A stretch of DNA of 64,000 nucleotides from Geodermatophilaceae bacterium URHA0031 (GCA_000620205.1 JHVP01000015.1:1-64000); one strand, 5' to 3'. Positions 43,584 to 52,172 are shown, counted from the first letter of the stretch. Notes: generated by a model not told the origin, from the letters alone. Numbers and translations are program-made.

Positions 43584-44625
43584 CACCTCCTCCGCGCCGG
43601 TGGCCGGGAACGCCACCCCGCCCCCGGCCCGGGCCCCGCGTGGGTTCACGCTGCCCAGCGGCAGCGTGATCAGCACCTTCCTGGTGCTGTTCCTGGTGAT
43701 CGCCTCGTTCAGCGTCGACGGCTTCGCGAGCACCCGGAACCTCGGCTTCCTGCTGCTGGACGTCGTCGTCATCGCACTGATCGCGCTGCCGCTCACGCTG
43801 ATCGTGGTCACCGGCGAGATCGACCTGTCGGTGGCCAGCATGGTGGGCCTGAGCAGCGCCGTCATGGGCAAGCTGTGGTTCGCCGGGCTGTCGCTGCAGC
43901 TGATCATCGTGCTCTGCCTGGTGCTCGGAGCCGTGCTCGGTGCGTTCAACGGCCTGCTGGTGACCTGGCTGGGGCTGCCCTCGCTGGCGGTCACGATCGG
44001 CACGCTGGCGCTCTACCGCGGTCTGGCGTTCGTCGTCCTCGGTGACCAGGCGGTCGCGGACTTCCCGCGCTCCTGGACGACGTGGGCCATCTCCTCCCTC
44101 GGGAACTCGGGCATCCCCAACGCGGTGCTACCGCTGCTGGTGCTGGTCGCCGTCACCGCCGTCCTGCTGCACGCCACCCCGATCGGCCGGGCGCTCTACG
44201 CCATGGGCAACAGCGAGGACGCCGCCCGGTTCAGCGGCATCGACGTCGCCCGGATGAAGTTCTGGCTGTTCGTCGCCTCTGGTGTGGTCAGCGCGCTCGG
44301 CGGCGTCTTCTGGACCCTCCGCTACGGCAGCGCACGGGCCGACAACGCGACCGGTCTCGAGCTGCAGGTGATCGCGGCGATCCTGCTCGGCGGGGTCTCC
44401 ATCTTCGGCGGCAGCGGCGGGCTGCTCGGTGTCATGGCCGGGGCCCTCCTGCTGGCCTCGGTGCGCAACGCCCTGCAGCTGGTCAACGTGCCGTCGGACG
44501 TGCTGAACATCGTCACCGGTGCCCTGCTCATCGTCGCCGTCGTCGCGCCCCAGGTGGTCGCGCGGCTGAAGACCCACAGACCTCCGGCACGACGTAGCGC
44601 CGGCGCACAGAAGGGGAACCCATGA
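43573..44625 (+). CDS. rhaQ: Sugar ABC transporter permease 2 (RhaQ type)
   Basis: A 350-residue CUT2 permease with the paired motifs LIVVTGEIDLSVASMVGLS and LPSLAVTIGTLALYRGL, and AAILLGGVSIFGGSGGLLG near the end. Two different permeases are normal for rhamnose-type CUT2 systems. GTG 43573 has GGAGG upstream, inside the end of the first permease. Its stop overlaps the start of the binding protein gene (ATGA). Confidence 0.9.
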   Translation: MAVDTSSAPVAGNATPPPARAPRGFTLPSGSVISTFLVLFLVIASFSVDGFASTRNLGFLLLDVVVIALIALPLTLIVVTGEIDLSVASMVGLSSAVMGKLWFAGLSLQLIIVLCLVLGAVLGAFNGLLVTWLGLPSLAVTIGTLALYRGLAFVVLGDQAVADFPRSWTTWAISSLGNSGIPNAVLPLLVLVAVTAVLLHATPIGRALYAMGNSEDAARFSGIDVARMKFWLFVASGVVSALGGVFWTLRYGSARADNATGLELQVIAAILLGGVSIFGGSGGLLGVMAGALLLASVRNALQLVNVPSDVLNIVTGALLIVAVVAPQVVARLKTHRPPARRSAGAQKGNP

Positions 44626-45707
44626 CCAGCTTCCTGACCGCCCGGCGCCTCCGCGGGGTGATCACCGGATCAGCGGTGGCCGCCCTGGTGCTCACCACCG
44701 CAGCCTGCGGGGGCACCACCCGGGACGACGAGGACGCCTCCTCGGGCGACAGCGGCTCCAGCGCCTCGGCCGACCCGAACGCCGAGATCCCCGAGGGCCT
44801 GGCGATCGCCTTCCTCCCCAAGCAGCTGAACAACCCCTACTTCGCCGTGGCCGACGGCGGCGGCGAGAAGGCGGTCGGTGAGCTCAAGGGCGACTACAGC
44901 GAGGTCGGCCCCTCCGAGGCGAGCGCCTCCTCCCAGGTCAGCTACATCAACACGCTGACCCAGCAGGGCGCCGACGTCATCGTCACCTCGGCCAACGACC
45001 CCAACGCCATCTGCTCGGCGCTGGACCAGGCCCGCGCCGGCGGGGCCAAGGTCGTGACCTTCGACTCCGACACCGACCCGGAGTGCCGGGACGCCTTCAT
45101 CAACCAGGCGACGGCGGACGGCATCGCGCAGACCCAGATCGACCTGATGGCCGAGCAGATCGGTGGCTCGGGCAAGGTCGCGATCCTCTCCGCGACGGCG
45201 AACGCGACGAACCAGAACGCCTGGATCGAGATCATGAAGAGCTACGCCGCGGAGAAGTACCCGCAGATGCAGATCGTCAGCACCGTCTACGGCGACGACG
45301 AGGACGAGAAGTCCTTCCAGGAGACCCAGGGCCTGCTGCAGAGCACCCCTGACCTCAAGGGCATCATCTCGCCGACCACGGTGGGCATCGCCGCCGCGGC
45401 GCGCTACCTGTCCGGCTCGGAGTACAAGGGCAAGGTCGCGCTGACCGGCCTCGGCACCCCGAACCAGATGCGCGACTTCGTCAAGGACGGCACCGTCACG
45501 GCGTTCGCGCTGTGGAACCCGGCCGACCTCGGCTACCTCGCCGCCTACGCCGGCGCGGCGCTGTCCGCCGGCCAGATCACCGGCGCGGAGGGCGAGACCT
45601 TCACCGCCGGCGACCTCGGCGAGTACACGATCGGCAAGGACGGCGAGATCGTCCTCGGCGACCCGACCGTGTTCAAGGCCGACAACATCGACGACTTCGA
45701 CTTCTGA
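44622..45707 (+). CDS. rhaS: Rhamnose-type ABC transporter substrate-binding lipoprotein
   Basis: A 361-residue periplasmic-binding-protein-type lipoprotein. The signal peptide ends in LTTAACGG with lipidated C29, followed by an acidic Ser-rich linker (31-52). The ligand domain (55-361) is Peripla_BP_4: IAFLPKQLNNPYFAVADGGG, QGADVIVTSANDPNAICSAL, VVTFDSDTDPECRDAFINQA, LTGLGTPNQMRDFVKDG. These match known rhamnose-binding RhaS proteins in type. A strong stem-loop follows its stop, which could keep the binding protein more abundant than the enzymes downstream. Confidence 0.92.
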   Translation: MTSFLTARRLRGVITGSAVAALVLTTAACGGTTRDDEDASSGDSGSSASADPNAEIPEGLAIAFLPKQLNNPYFAVADGGGEKAVGELKGDYSEVGPSEASASSQVSYINTLTQQGADVIVTSANDPNAICSALDQARAGGAKVVTFDSDTDPECRDAFINQATADGIAQTQIDLMAEQIGGSGKVAILSATANATNQNAWIEIMKSYAAEKYPQMQIVSTVYGDDEDEKSFQETQGLLQSTPDLKGIISPTTVGIAAAARYLSGSEYKGKVALTGLGTPNQMRDFVKDGTVTAFALWNPADLGYLAAYAGAALSAGQITGAEGETFTAGDLGEYTIGKDGEIVLGDPTVFKADNIDDFDF

Positions 45708-45715
45708 GTCGTCCT

Positions 45716-45753
45716 CCCCGTCGCCGCCGGTCGCCCGGCCGGCGGCGACGGGG
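45716..45753 (+). terminator. Intra-operon stem-loop between rhaS and rhaM
   Basis: Perfect 15-base arms CCCCGTCGCCGCCGG (45716-45730) and CCGGCGGCGACGGGG (45739-45753) around an 8-base loop, followed by TT. It lies inside the operon, 9 bases after the rhaS stop. It may act as a partial terminator or an RNA-stabilising end. Confidence 0.7.
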
Positions 45754-45781
45754 TTCGCCCGACCCACCCCCGGAGGAACGA

Positions 45782-46141
45782 GTGCCGCGCGTCTGCTTCA
45801 CCCTCCAGGTCCGCCCCGACCGGCTCGCCGAGTACCGCCGGCGCCACGCCGCGGTCTGGCCGGAGATGCTCCGCGCCCTCCGCGACAGCGGCTGGCGCGA
45901 CTACCAGCTCTTCCTGCGCGAGGACGGACTCCTCGTCGGCACCGTGGTGACCGACGACCTGGCTGCGGCGCAGGCCGCCGTCGACGCCGCTGCGGTGAGC
46001 GCGCGGTGGGAGGCGGAGATGGCCCCCTTCTTCGAGACCGGGGACGGCCGCGGCAAGTCCTCGCTCGACCTCGTCTTCGACCTCGACGCCCAGCTCAGGG
46101 CGGCCGGGGAGCACACCGCAACGAACGGAGAGACCCCGTGA
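45782..46141 (+). CDS. rhaM: L-rhamnose mutarotase
   Basis: A 119-residue RhaM/YiiL-type protein: VCFTLQVRPDRLAEYRRRHAA with catalytic His, WPEMLRALRDSGWRDYQLF and a C-terminal WEAEMAPFFE segment. It interconverts the alpha and beta anomers of L-rhamnose so that the isomerase can use the sugar. The GTG start has GGAGG 5 bases upstream. Its stop overlaps the GTG of rhaI. Confidence 0.93.
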   Translation: MPRVCFTLQVRPDRLAEYRRRHAAVWPEMLRALRDSGWRDYQLFLREDGLLVGTVVTDDLAAAQAAVDAAAVSARWEAEMAPFFETGDGRGKSSLDLVFDLDAQLRAAGEHTATNGETP

Positions 46142-47310
46142 CCACCGACCTCCGGGCCGCCGCCCTCAGCGCGCTGGCCCAGCAGACCATCGAGCTGCCC
46201 TCCTGGGCGTTCGGCAACGCCGGGACCCGGTTCAAGGTCTTCAGCTCGCCCGGGGTGCCCCGCGACCCGTTCGAGAAGATCACCGACGCCGCGCAGGTGC
46301 ACCGGTACACCGGCGTCGCCCCCCGGGTCTCGCTGCACATCCCGTGGGACCTCGTCGACGACTTCGGCAAGCTCGCCCGGCACGCCGCCGACGAGGGCGT
46401 CTCGATCGGCGCGATCAACTCGAACCTGTTCCAGGCCGACGAGTACAAGCTCGGCTCGCTGACCAACGCCGACCCGGCGGTGCGGGCCAAGGCCGTCGCC
46501 CACCACGTGCAGTGCATCGACGTCATGCGCGCCACCGGGTCGACCGACCTGAAGATCTGGCTCCCCGACGGCACCAACTACCCGGGCCAGGACGACATCA
46601 CCGACCGGCAGGAGCGGCTCGCGGAGTCGCTGCAGCAGATCTACGCCGAGCTGGACCCCGAGCACCGGCTGGTCCTCGAGTACAAGTTCTACGAGCCGTA
46701 CTTCTACACGATGGACATCCCCGACTGGGGCACCTCGCTGCTGCACTGCCTGGCCCTCGGCGAGCAGGCGAAGGTCGTGCTGGACACCGGCCACCACGCG
46801 CCGAACACCAACATCGAGTTCATCGTCGCCCAGCTGCTGCGGGTCGGCCGGCTCGGCGCCTTCGACTTCAACTCCCGCTTCTACGGCGACGACGACCTGA
46901 TCGTGGGCGCCGCCGACCCGTTCCAGCTGTTCCGGATCATGAACGAGATCGTCCGCGCCGACGCGTTGCGCCCGGACTCGGGCGTGAACTTCATGCTCGA
47001 CCAGTGCCACAACATCGAGCCGAAGATCCCCGGCCAGATCCGCTCGGTGATGAACGTCCAGGAGGCCACGGCGAAGGCGCTGCTGGTCGACCGGGAGGCG
47101 CTCCGGGCGGCCCAGGTCACCGGTGACGTGCTCGGTGCCAACGGCGTCCTGATGGACGCCTACAAGACCGACGTCCGGCCGCTGCTGGCCGAGCTTCGCG
47201 AGTCGCAGGGCCTGCCCGCCGACCCGTACGCCGCCTACGCCGCCTCCGGCTACGCGGACAAGATCGCCACCGAGCGCGTGGGAGGCCAGCAGGCCTCCTG
47301 GGGCGCCTGA
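46138..47310 (+). CDS. rhaI: L-rhamnose isomerase (RhaI, Gram-positive/rhizobial type)
   Basis: A 390-residue TIM-barrel isomerase that turns L-rhamnose into L-rhamnulose. It is the RhaI type found in actinobacteria and rhizobia, not E. coli RhaA. Metal-site motifs include KIWLPDGTNYPGQDD, LEYKFYEPYFYT, VVLDTGHHAPNTNIE and LGAFDFNSRFYGDDDL; the Glu, Asp and His ligands lie in these. NFMLDQCHNIEPKIPGQIRS supplies the last His. GTGA overlap with rhaM and 15 bases to the next gene. Confidence 0.95.
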   Translation: MTTDLRAAALSALAQQTIELPSWAFGNAGTRFKVFSSPGVPRDPFEKITDAAQVHRYTGVAPRVSLHIPWDLVDDFGKLARHAADEGVSIGAINSNLFQADEYKLGSLTNADPAVRAKAVAHHVQCIDVMRATGSTDLKIWLPDGTNYPGQDDITDRQERLAESLQQIYAELDPEHRLVLEYKFYEPYFYTMDIPDWGTSLLHCLALGEQAKVVLDTGHHAPNTNIEFIVAQLLRVGRLGAFDFNSRFYGDDDLIVGAADPFQLFRIMNEIVRADALRPDSGVNFMLDQCHNIEPKIPGQIRSVMNVQEATAKALLVDREALRAAQVTGDVLGANGVLMDAYKTDVRPLLAELRESQGLPADPYAAYAASGYADKIATERVGGQQASWGA

Positions 47311-47325
47311 GCCGAGGACGACGAC

Positions 47326-49362
47326 ATGACGAACCCCGTGGTCAGTGACCTGCTCGCCCGCTCGAACCGCCTCGGTGCGGACCCGCGGAACACCAACTAC
47401 GCCGGCGGCAACACCTCCGCCGCCGGCACGGAGACCGACCCGGTCACCGGCCAGCCGGTCGAGCTGCTCTGGGTCAAGGGCTCCGGGGGTGACCTCGGCA
47501 CGCTGACCGAGGGCGGCCTCGCCGTCCTGCGGCTGGACCGGCTCCGGTCGCTGGTCGACGTCTACCCCGGCGTCGACCGCGAGGACGAGATGGTCGCGGC
47601 CTTCGACTACTGCCTGCACGGCCGCGGCGGCGCGGCCCCGAGCATCGACACCGCGATGCACGGCCTGGTCCGGGCCGCGCACGTCGACCACCTGCACCCC
47701 GACTCCGGCATCGCGCTGGCCACCGCGGCCGACGGCGAGGCGCTGACCCGGGAGTGCTTCGGCGACCGCGTCGTCTGGGTGCCGTGGCGCCGTCCGGGCT
47801 TCCAGCTGGGCCTGGACATCGCCGAGATCGCGGAGAAGAACCCGCAGGCCATCGGCGCGGTGCTCGGCGGGCACGGCATCACGGCGTGGGCCGACACCAG
47901 CGAGCAGTGCGAGGCGAACTCGCTGGAGATCATCGCCACGGCGGAGCAGTTCCTCGCCGAGCGTGGCCGGCCGGAACCCTTCGGCCCGGTGCTGCCCGGC
48001 TTCGGGGCGCTGCCCGAGGCGGAGCGGCGGGCCAGGGCCGCGGCGCTGTTCCCGGTGGTCCGCGGGCTGGCGTCCACGGACAAGCCGCAGGTCGGGCACT
48101 ACACCGACACCGACGTGGTGCTCGACTTCCTGGCCGCCGCCGAGCACCCGCGGCTGGCCGCGCTGGGCACCTCCTGCCCGGACCACTTCCTGCGCACCAA
48201 GGTGCGCCCGCTGGTCGTCGACCTGCCGGCCGATGCGCCGGTCGAGGACGTCCTGGCGCGGCTGCGCGAGCTGCACGAGGCCTACCGGGCCGACTACGCC
48301 GCCTACTACGAGCGGCACGCCACCCCCGACTCCCCGGCCATGCGCGGCGCGGACCCGGCGATCGTGCTGGTGCCCGGGGTCGGCATGTTCAGCTTCGGCG
48401 CGAACAAGCAGACCGCCCGTGTGGCCGGTGAGTTCTACGTCAACGCGATCAACGTGATGCGCGGCGCCGAGGCCGTCTCGACCTACGCGCCGATCGACGA
48501 GAGCGAGAAGTTCCGGATCGAGTACTGGGCCCTGGAGGAGGCCAAGCTCGCCCGGATGCCGAAGCCGAAGCCGCTGGCCACCCGGGTCGCGCTGGTCACC
48601 GGCGCCGCGTCGGGCATCGGCAAGGCCATCGCCGAGCGGCTGGCCGCCGAGGGCGCCTGCGTCGTCGTCGCCGACCTGGACCTGGCCAAGGCCGACGCCG
48701 CGGCCGCGGGCATCGGCAGCTCCGACGTCGCGGTCGGGGTGGCCGCCGACGTGAGCGACGCGGGGGCCGTGGCCGCCGCGTTCGCCGAGGCCGTGCTCGC
48801 CTTCGGCGGCGTCGACCTGGTGGTCAACAACGCCGGGCTCTCGATCTCCAAGCCGCTGCTGGAGACCACCGAGCGCGACTGGGACCTGCAGCACGACGTG
48901 ATGGCCAAGGGCAGTTTCCTGGTCTCCCGGGAGGCGGCCCGGATCATGATCGAGCAGGGGATGGGCGGCGACCTCGTCTACATCTCCTCGAAGAACTCGG
49001 TCTTCGCCGGGCCGAACAACATCGCCTACTCCGCGGTCAAGGCCGACCAGGCGCACCAGGTCCGGCTGCTCGCCGCCGAGCTCGGGCCGCAGCAGATCCG
49101 GGTGAACGGGATCAACCCGGACGGCGTCGTCCGCGGCTCGGGCATCTTCGCCGGGGGGTGGGGTGCTCAGCGCGCCGCCGTCTACGGGGTCAAGGAGGAG
49201 GAGCTGGGTGAGTACTACGCCCAGCGCACCCTGCTCAAGCGCGAGGTCCTCCCCGAGCACGTCGCCGACGCCGTCTTCGCCCTCACCGGCGGAGAGCTGA
49301 CCCGGACGACGGGCCTGCACGTCCCCGTCGACTCCGGCGTCGCCGCCGCCTTCCTCCGGTGA
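47326..49362 (+). CDS. rhaD: Bifunctional rhamnulose-1-phosphate aldolase/short-chain dehydrogenase
   Basis: A 678-residue fusion. Residues 1-400 are a class II aldolase (aldolase-II/AraD type); ARAAHVDHLHPDSGIA, GGHGITAW and related His residues bind zinc. Residues 420-678 are a short-chain dehydrogenase with LVTGAASGIGKAIAERL, NNAGLSISKP and the catalytic YSAVK near residue 567. The aldolase splits rhamnulose-1-phosphate to dihydroxyacetone phosphate and L-lactaldehyde. The second domain then oxidises (to L-lactate) or reduces the aldehyde; the linked lut genes favour oxidation. Fusions of this design (TIGR02632/RhaEW) are known. A palindrome lies between it and rhaB. Confidence 0.95.
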   Translation: MTNPVVSDLLARSNRLGADPRNTNYAGGNTSAAGTETDPVTGQPVELLWVKGSGGDLGTLTEGGLAVLRLDRLRSLVDVYPGVDREDEMVAAFDYCLHGRGGAAPSIDTAMHGLVRAAHVDHLHPDSGIALATAADGEALTRECFGDRVVWVPWRRPGFQLGLDIAEIAEKNPQAIGAVLGGHGITAWADTSEQCEANSLEIIATAEQFLAERGRPEPFGPVLPGFGALPEAERRARAAALFPVVRGLASTDKPQVGHYTDTDVVLDFLAAAEHPRLAALGTSCPDHFLRTKVRPLVVDLPADAPVEDVLARLRELHEAYRADYAAYYERHATPDSPAMRGADPAIVLVPGVGMFSFGANKQTARVAGEFYVNAINVMRGAEAVSTYAPIDESEKFRIEYWALEEAKLARMPKPKPLATRVALVTGAASGIGKAIAERLAAEGACVVVADLDLAKADAAAAGIGSSDVAVGVAADVSDAGAVAAAFAEAVLAFGGVDLVVNNAGLSISKPLLETTERDWDLQHDVMAKGSFLVSREAARIMIEQGMGGDLVYISSKNSVFAGPNNIAYSAVKADQAHQVRLLAAELGPQQIRVNGINPDGVVRGSGIFAGGWGAQRAAVYGVKEEELGEYYAQRTLLKREVLPEHVADAVFALTGGELTRTTGLHVPVDSGVAAAFLR

Positions 49363-49369
49363 CCGTTCT

Positions 49370-49391
49370 CGCCAAAATGGCCATTTTGGCG
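49370..49391. repeat. Perfect 22-base palindrome between rhaD and rhaB
   Basis: CGCCAAAA-TGGCCA-TTTTGGCG, fully self-complementary. Outer bases CCGTTC (49363-49368) and GAACGG (49392-49397) extend the stem with one bulged T. The same outer eight bases on each side appear at 58580-58601. It lies 9 bases upstream of the rhaB RBS region, so it may tune rhaB expression. Confidence 0.8.
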
Positions 49392-49405
49392 GAACGGGAA
49401 CGGCG

Positions 49406-50875
49406 ATGACCGAGCTGACCCTCGCGGCCGTCGACCTGGGGGCCTCCAGCGGCCGGGTGATGGCCGCGCGGGTCGGGCCCGGCCGGCTGGAGCTCTCCGA
49501 GGTCAACCGCTTCGTCAACCGCCCGGTGCGGGTCGCCGGCACCCTGTACTGGGACGTGCTGGCGCTCTACGGCGGCGTCCTGGACGGGCTGCGGGCCGCC
49601 GGGCGGCTGGACGGCCGGGGCCTCGACGGGATCGGCATCGACAGCTGGGCGGTCGACGTCGGTCTGCTCGACGCGGACGGCGTCCTGGTCGGGAACCCGG
49701 TGCACTACCGGGACACCCGGCACGCCGCCGCCGTCCCCGACGTGCACGCGCTGGTCTCGCCGGAGGAGCTCTACCGGGTCAGCGGGCTGCAGCACCTGCC
49801 GTTCAACACGGTGTTCCAGCTGGTGGGCGCCTCCCGGCGGGCCGGCTTCGGCGCGGCCGAGCGGGCGCTGCTCATCCCCGACCTGCTGACCTGCTGGCTC
49901 ACCGGCGCGGTCGGCGCGGAGGTCACCAACGCCTCGACCACCGGCCTGCTCGACGCCGGCACCCGGCAGTGGGCGTGGGAGCTGATCGACCGGCTCGGGC
50001 TGCCCCGGCCGCTGTTCCCGCCGCTCACCCAGCCCGGTGACCGGCTGGGGGAGCTCACCGCCGACGTGCTCGCCGAGACCGGGCTGACCGGTCCGGTGCC
50101 GGTCACCGCGGTCGGCTCGCACGACACCGCCTCGGCCGTCGTCGGGGTGCCGGCGGAGTCGGCCCGGTTCGCCTACGTCTCCTGCGGCACCTGGTCGCTG
50201 GTCGGCGTGGAGCTGGACGCGCCGGTGCTCACGGAGGCCAGCCGGCGCGCCGGGTTCACCAACGAGCTCGGGGTGGACGGGACGGTCCGCTACCTGCGCA
50301 ACGTGATGGGCCTGTGGCTGCTGCAGGAGTCGCTGCGCACCTGGCAGGCGGCCGGGCTGCCGGCCGACCTCACGGAGCTGCTGCACGCCGCCGCCCGCGA
50401 GCCGGCGTTCGGGGCGGTCGTCGACTGCGACGACGACCGGTTCCTCCCGCCGGGAGACATGCCCGCGCGGATCGCCGAGGTCTGCCGGGAGACCGGGCAG
50501 ACGCCGCCGCAGAGCCAGGCGGCGACGGTGCGCTGCATCCTGGACAGCCTCGCGCTGGCCTACCGGCGGACCGTCCGGCGGGCGGCCGAGCTGTCCGGGC
50601 AGCCGGTCGACGTCGTGCACCTCGTCGGCGGCGGCGCCCGCAACGCGCTGCTGTGCCAGCTCACCGCGGACGCCTGCGGGCTGCCCGTGGTGGCCGGCCC
50701 GGTGGAGGCCGCGGCGCTGGGCAACGTGCTGGTGCAGGCCCGGGCGGGCGGGGCGCTGACCGGTGGGCTGCCGGAGCTGCGGGCGCTGCTCGGGCAGACC
50801 CAGGACGTCGTCCGGTACGAGCCGACGTCGGGAGCAGAGGCTGCCTGGGCGGCCGCCGAGGTCAGGCTGGCCTGA
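49406..50875 (+). CDS. rhaB: Rhamnulokinase
   Basis: A 489-residue FGGY-family kinase that phosphorylates L-rhamnulose at C1. The N-terminal ATP site is AAVDLGASSGRVMAARV; GIGIDSWAVDVGLLD is the kinase signature; ITAVGSHDTASAV-type motif here reads TAVGSHDTASAVVGVPA; and the C-terminal VHLVGGGARNALLCQLTADA binds the nucleotide. It is the last gene of the rhamnose operon. A weak GGGAACGGCG precedes the ATG. It ends 4 bases from the convergent VOC gene. Confidence 0.95.
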   Translation: MTELTLAAVDLGASSGRVMAARVGPGRLELSEVNRFVNRPVRVAGTLYWDVLALYGGVLDGLRAAGRLDGRGLDGIGIDSWAVDVGLLDADGVLVGNPVHYRDTRHAAAVPDVHALVSPEELYRVSGLQHLPFNTVFQLVGASRRAGFGAAERALLIPDLLTCWLTGAVGAEVTNASTTGLLDAGTRQWAWELIDRLGLPRPLFPPLTQPGDRLGELTADVLAETGLTGPVPVTAVGSHDTASAVVGVPAESARFAYVSCGTWSLVGVELDAPVLTEASRRAGFTNELGVDGTVRYLRNVMGLWLLQESLRTWQAAGLPADLTELLHAAAREPAFGAVVDCDDDRFLPPGDMPARIAEVCRETGQTPPQSQAATVRCILDSLALAYRRTVRRAAELSGQPVDVVHLVGGGARNALLCQLTADACGLPVVAGPVEAAALGNVLVQARAGGALTGGLPELRALLGQTQDVVRYEPTSGAEAAWAAAEVRLA

Positions 50876-50878
50876 CGG

Positions 50879-51262
50879 TCACGTGCTGGCGAGCTGGATC
50901 AGGTTGCCGCAGGTGTCGTCGAGGACGGCGGTGGTGACCGGGCCCATGGTCAGCGGCGCCTGGGTGAAGGTGACGCCGGCCGCGACCAGCCGGGCGTGCT
51001 CGGCGTGCACGTCGTCGACGGCGAAGGAGGTGAACGGGATGCCGTCGGCGACCAGCGCCTCCTTGAACGGCCGCACCGCCGGGTGGCCGTCGGGCTCCAG
51101 CAGCAGCTCCACGCCGTCCGGGGCCTCGGGGGAGACGACGGTCAGCCACCGGTGCTCGCCCATCGGGACGTCGTGCTTGGGCCGGAAGCCGAGCACGTCG
51201 GTGTAGAACCGCAGCGCCTTCTCCTGGTCGTCGACGAGGACGCTGGTCAGCGCGATCTTCAC
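50879..51262 (-). CDS. VOC-superfamily protein co-transcribed with ArsR regulator
   Basis: A 127-residue VOC protein: VKIALTSVLVDDQEKALRFYTDVLGF at the start and DTCGNLIQLAST at the end, with GVELLLEPDGHPAVRPFKEAL in the middle. Such proteins next to ArsR regulators are common in actinobacteria; the function is unknown. The GTG start overlaps the ArsR stop (GTGA), so the two are translated together. Confidence 0.87.
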   Translation of the reverse strand: MKIALTSVLVDDQEKALRFYTDVLGFRPKHDVPMGEHRWLTVVSPEAPDGVELLLEPDGHPAVRPFKEALVADGIPFTSFAVDDVHAEHARLVAAGVTFTQAPLTMGPVTTAVLDDTCGNLIQLAST

Positions 51263-51546
51263 GGTGTCTCCTCCGGGGGGCGGGTGGGCCACCGGTCGGC
51301 GATGGCCCGCAGCGGGGCGGTGTCCAGGTGCAGGAACGTGTAGCGGCCCTCGCGTCGCCGGACGACCAGGCCGGCTGCCTCCAGCACGTCGAGGTGCTGG
51401 GAGACCGCCTGCCGGCTCGAGCCCACCCCGTGCCGGCTGACCAGCCGGGTGCACAGCTCGAACAGCGTCTGGCCGTCCCGGTCCTGCAGCTCGTCGAGCA
51501 CCAGCCGCCGGGTCGGGTCGGCGAGGGCCTTGAACACGTCCCCCAC
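51259..51546 (-). CDS. ArsR-family transcriptional regulator
   Basis: A 95-residue winged-helix repressor: VGDVFKALADPTRRLVLDEL at the N terminus, then SSRQAVSQHLDVLEAAGLV as recognition helix and VRRREGRYTFLHL as wing. No metal-binding cysteine pair is seen, so it probably does not sense metal. GTG 51546 is chosen over a TTG at 51582 because TATCGT lies 6 bases upstream and TTGTCA lies 18 bases before that, with a dyad between: a leaderless, self-repressed promoter. Confidence 0.9.
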   Translation of the reverse strand: MGDVFKALADPTRRLVLDELQDRDGQTLFELCTRLVSRHGVGSSRQAVSQHLDVLEAAGLVVRRREGRYTFLHLDTAPLRAIADRWPTRPPEETP

Positions 51547-51552
51547 GCGACG

Positions 51553-51582
51553 ACGATAGGCAAGTGAGGACTTGCCTGACAA
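51553..51582 (-). promoter_or_regulatory. ArsR promoter: TTGTCA-N18-TATCGT, leaderless
   Basis: On the minus strand, TTGTCA at 51582-51577, 18-base spacer, TATCGT at 51558-51553, then 6 bases to the GTG. This is the only leaderless promoter in the window with a strong -35 box. Confidence 0.65.
51558..51577. promoter_or_regulatory. ArsR-type operator inside its own promoter
   Basis: AGGCAAGT-GAGG-ACTTGCCT, perfect 8-base arms, filling the spacer between the -35 and -10 boxes. Its place and symmetry are typical of ArsR autorepression. Confidence 0.7.
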
Positions 51583-51638
51583 GACCTCCGGGCATGCGCC
51601 CGCAGCCCTGCCCGAGGGTCACGCCAGGCCGGCCGCCG

Positions 51639-51644
51639 TAGGCT
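51639..51644 (+). promoter_or_regulatory. Leaderless -10 element of the small membrane protein gene
   Basis: TAGGCT, 8 bases before GTG 51653. Confidence 0.5.
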
Positions 51645-51652
51645 CACCGATC

Positions 51653-51859
51653 GTGACCGCACCCGAGCCCGGCAGCCCACCCGCGCGCCGCGAGCGGCTG
51701 GTCGGCCTGCTCGTGCTGGGCGTCGCCGTCGTCCTCCTGCTCTCCTCGGTCTCCTGGTTCAGCAGCGACCGCACCGGGGTGGGCATCGGCCAGCTCGTCC
51801 TCGCCCTGGTGCTGGCGGGGATCGGCGGGTTCCTGATCCGCCGGTCGCCGCCGCGCTGA
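51653..51859 (+). CDS. Small two-helix membrane protein
   Basis: A 68-residue protein. A short Pro/Arg-rich N terminus is followed by two hydrophobic segments (about 16-34 and 40-60) joined by a short SWFSSDRTG turn, ending IRRSPPR. I recognise no family. The GTG at 51653 is chosen by the TAGGCT element 8 bases upstream; a longer frame from 51572 would add a Pro/Ala-rich tail with no support. Confidence 0.6.
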   Translation: MTAPEPGSPPARRERLVGLLVLGVAVVLLLSSVSWFSSDRTGVGIGQLVLALVLAGIGGFLIRRSPPR

Positions 51860-51928
51860 ACCCGGGGGTGGCGCGGCTGCAGCGGACGCGGCAGTGTGAC
51901 CGCCACCACGCCGAGGTCAGGAGGAGCC

Positions 51929-52129
51929 GTGCACATCGATCGCGCGAAGCTGGTCCAGCTGCTGCACACCGAGGGCGACAACGCCCAGGCCGAGAAGGTC
52001 GAGGCGCAGCTGCCCGAGCAGATCGACACCGAACGGGACGCCGACGCGCTGACCGCGGTCGGGCTCGACCCGACCCAGCTGATGGCCAAGCTGGCCGGCG
52101 GCGCCTTCGGCAGCACCCTCACGCCCTGA
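51929..52129 (+). CDS. Small uncharacterised soluble protein
   Basis: A 66-residue acidic protein: VHIDRAKLVQLLHTEGDNAQ, then AEKVEAQLPEQIDTERDADAL and a final LDPTQLMAKLAGGAFG. It has no membrane segment or motif I know. GGAGGAG lies 2 bases before the GTG. Codon use and the good ribosome site support a real gene. It is convergent with the acyl-CoA dehydrogenase. Confidence 0.7.
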   Translation: MHIDRAKLVQLLHTEGDNAQAEKVEAQLPEQIDTERDADALTAVGLDPTQLMAKLAGGAFGSTLTP

Positions 52130-52131
52130 GC

Positions 52132-52169
52132 GGGGTGGGAGGGACGCAGGAACCGCGCCCTCCCACCCC
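52132..52169. terminator. Two-way stem-loop between small gene and acyl-CoA dehydrogenase
   Basis: Perfect 12-base arms GGGGTGGGAGGG (52132-52143) and CCCTCCCACCCC (52158-52169), 14-base loop, between convergent stops 3-4 bases from each arm. A strong candidate for a two-way terminator. Confidence 0.7.
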
Positions 52170-52172
52170 ACG

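Noticed and set aside
45901-49542. Very long open frame on the minus strand opposite rhaM, rhaI, rhaD and the start of rhaB
   Set aside because: It is rich in Arg, Gly, Val, His and Asp in the manner of an antisense shadow of GC-rich codons, has no domain, and lies opposite four clearly functional genes.
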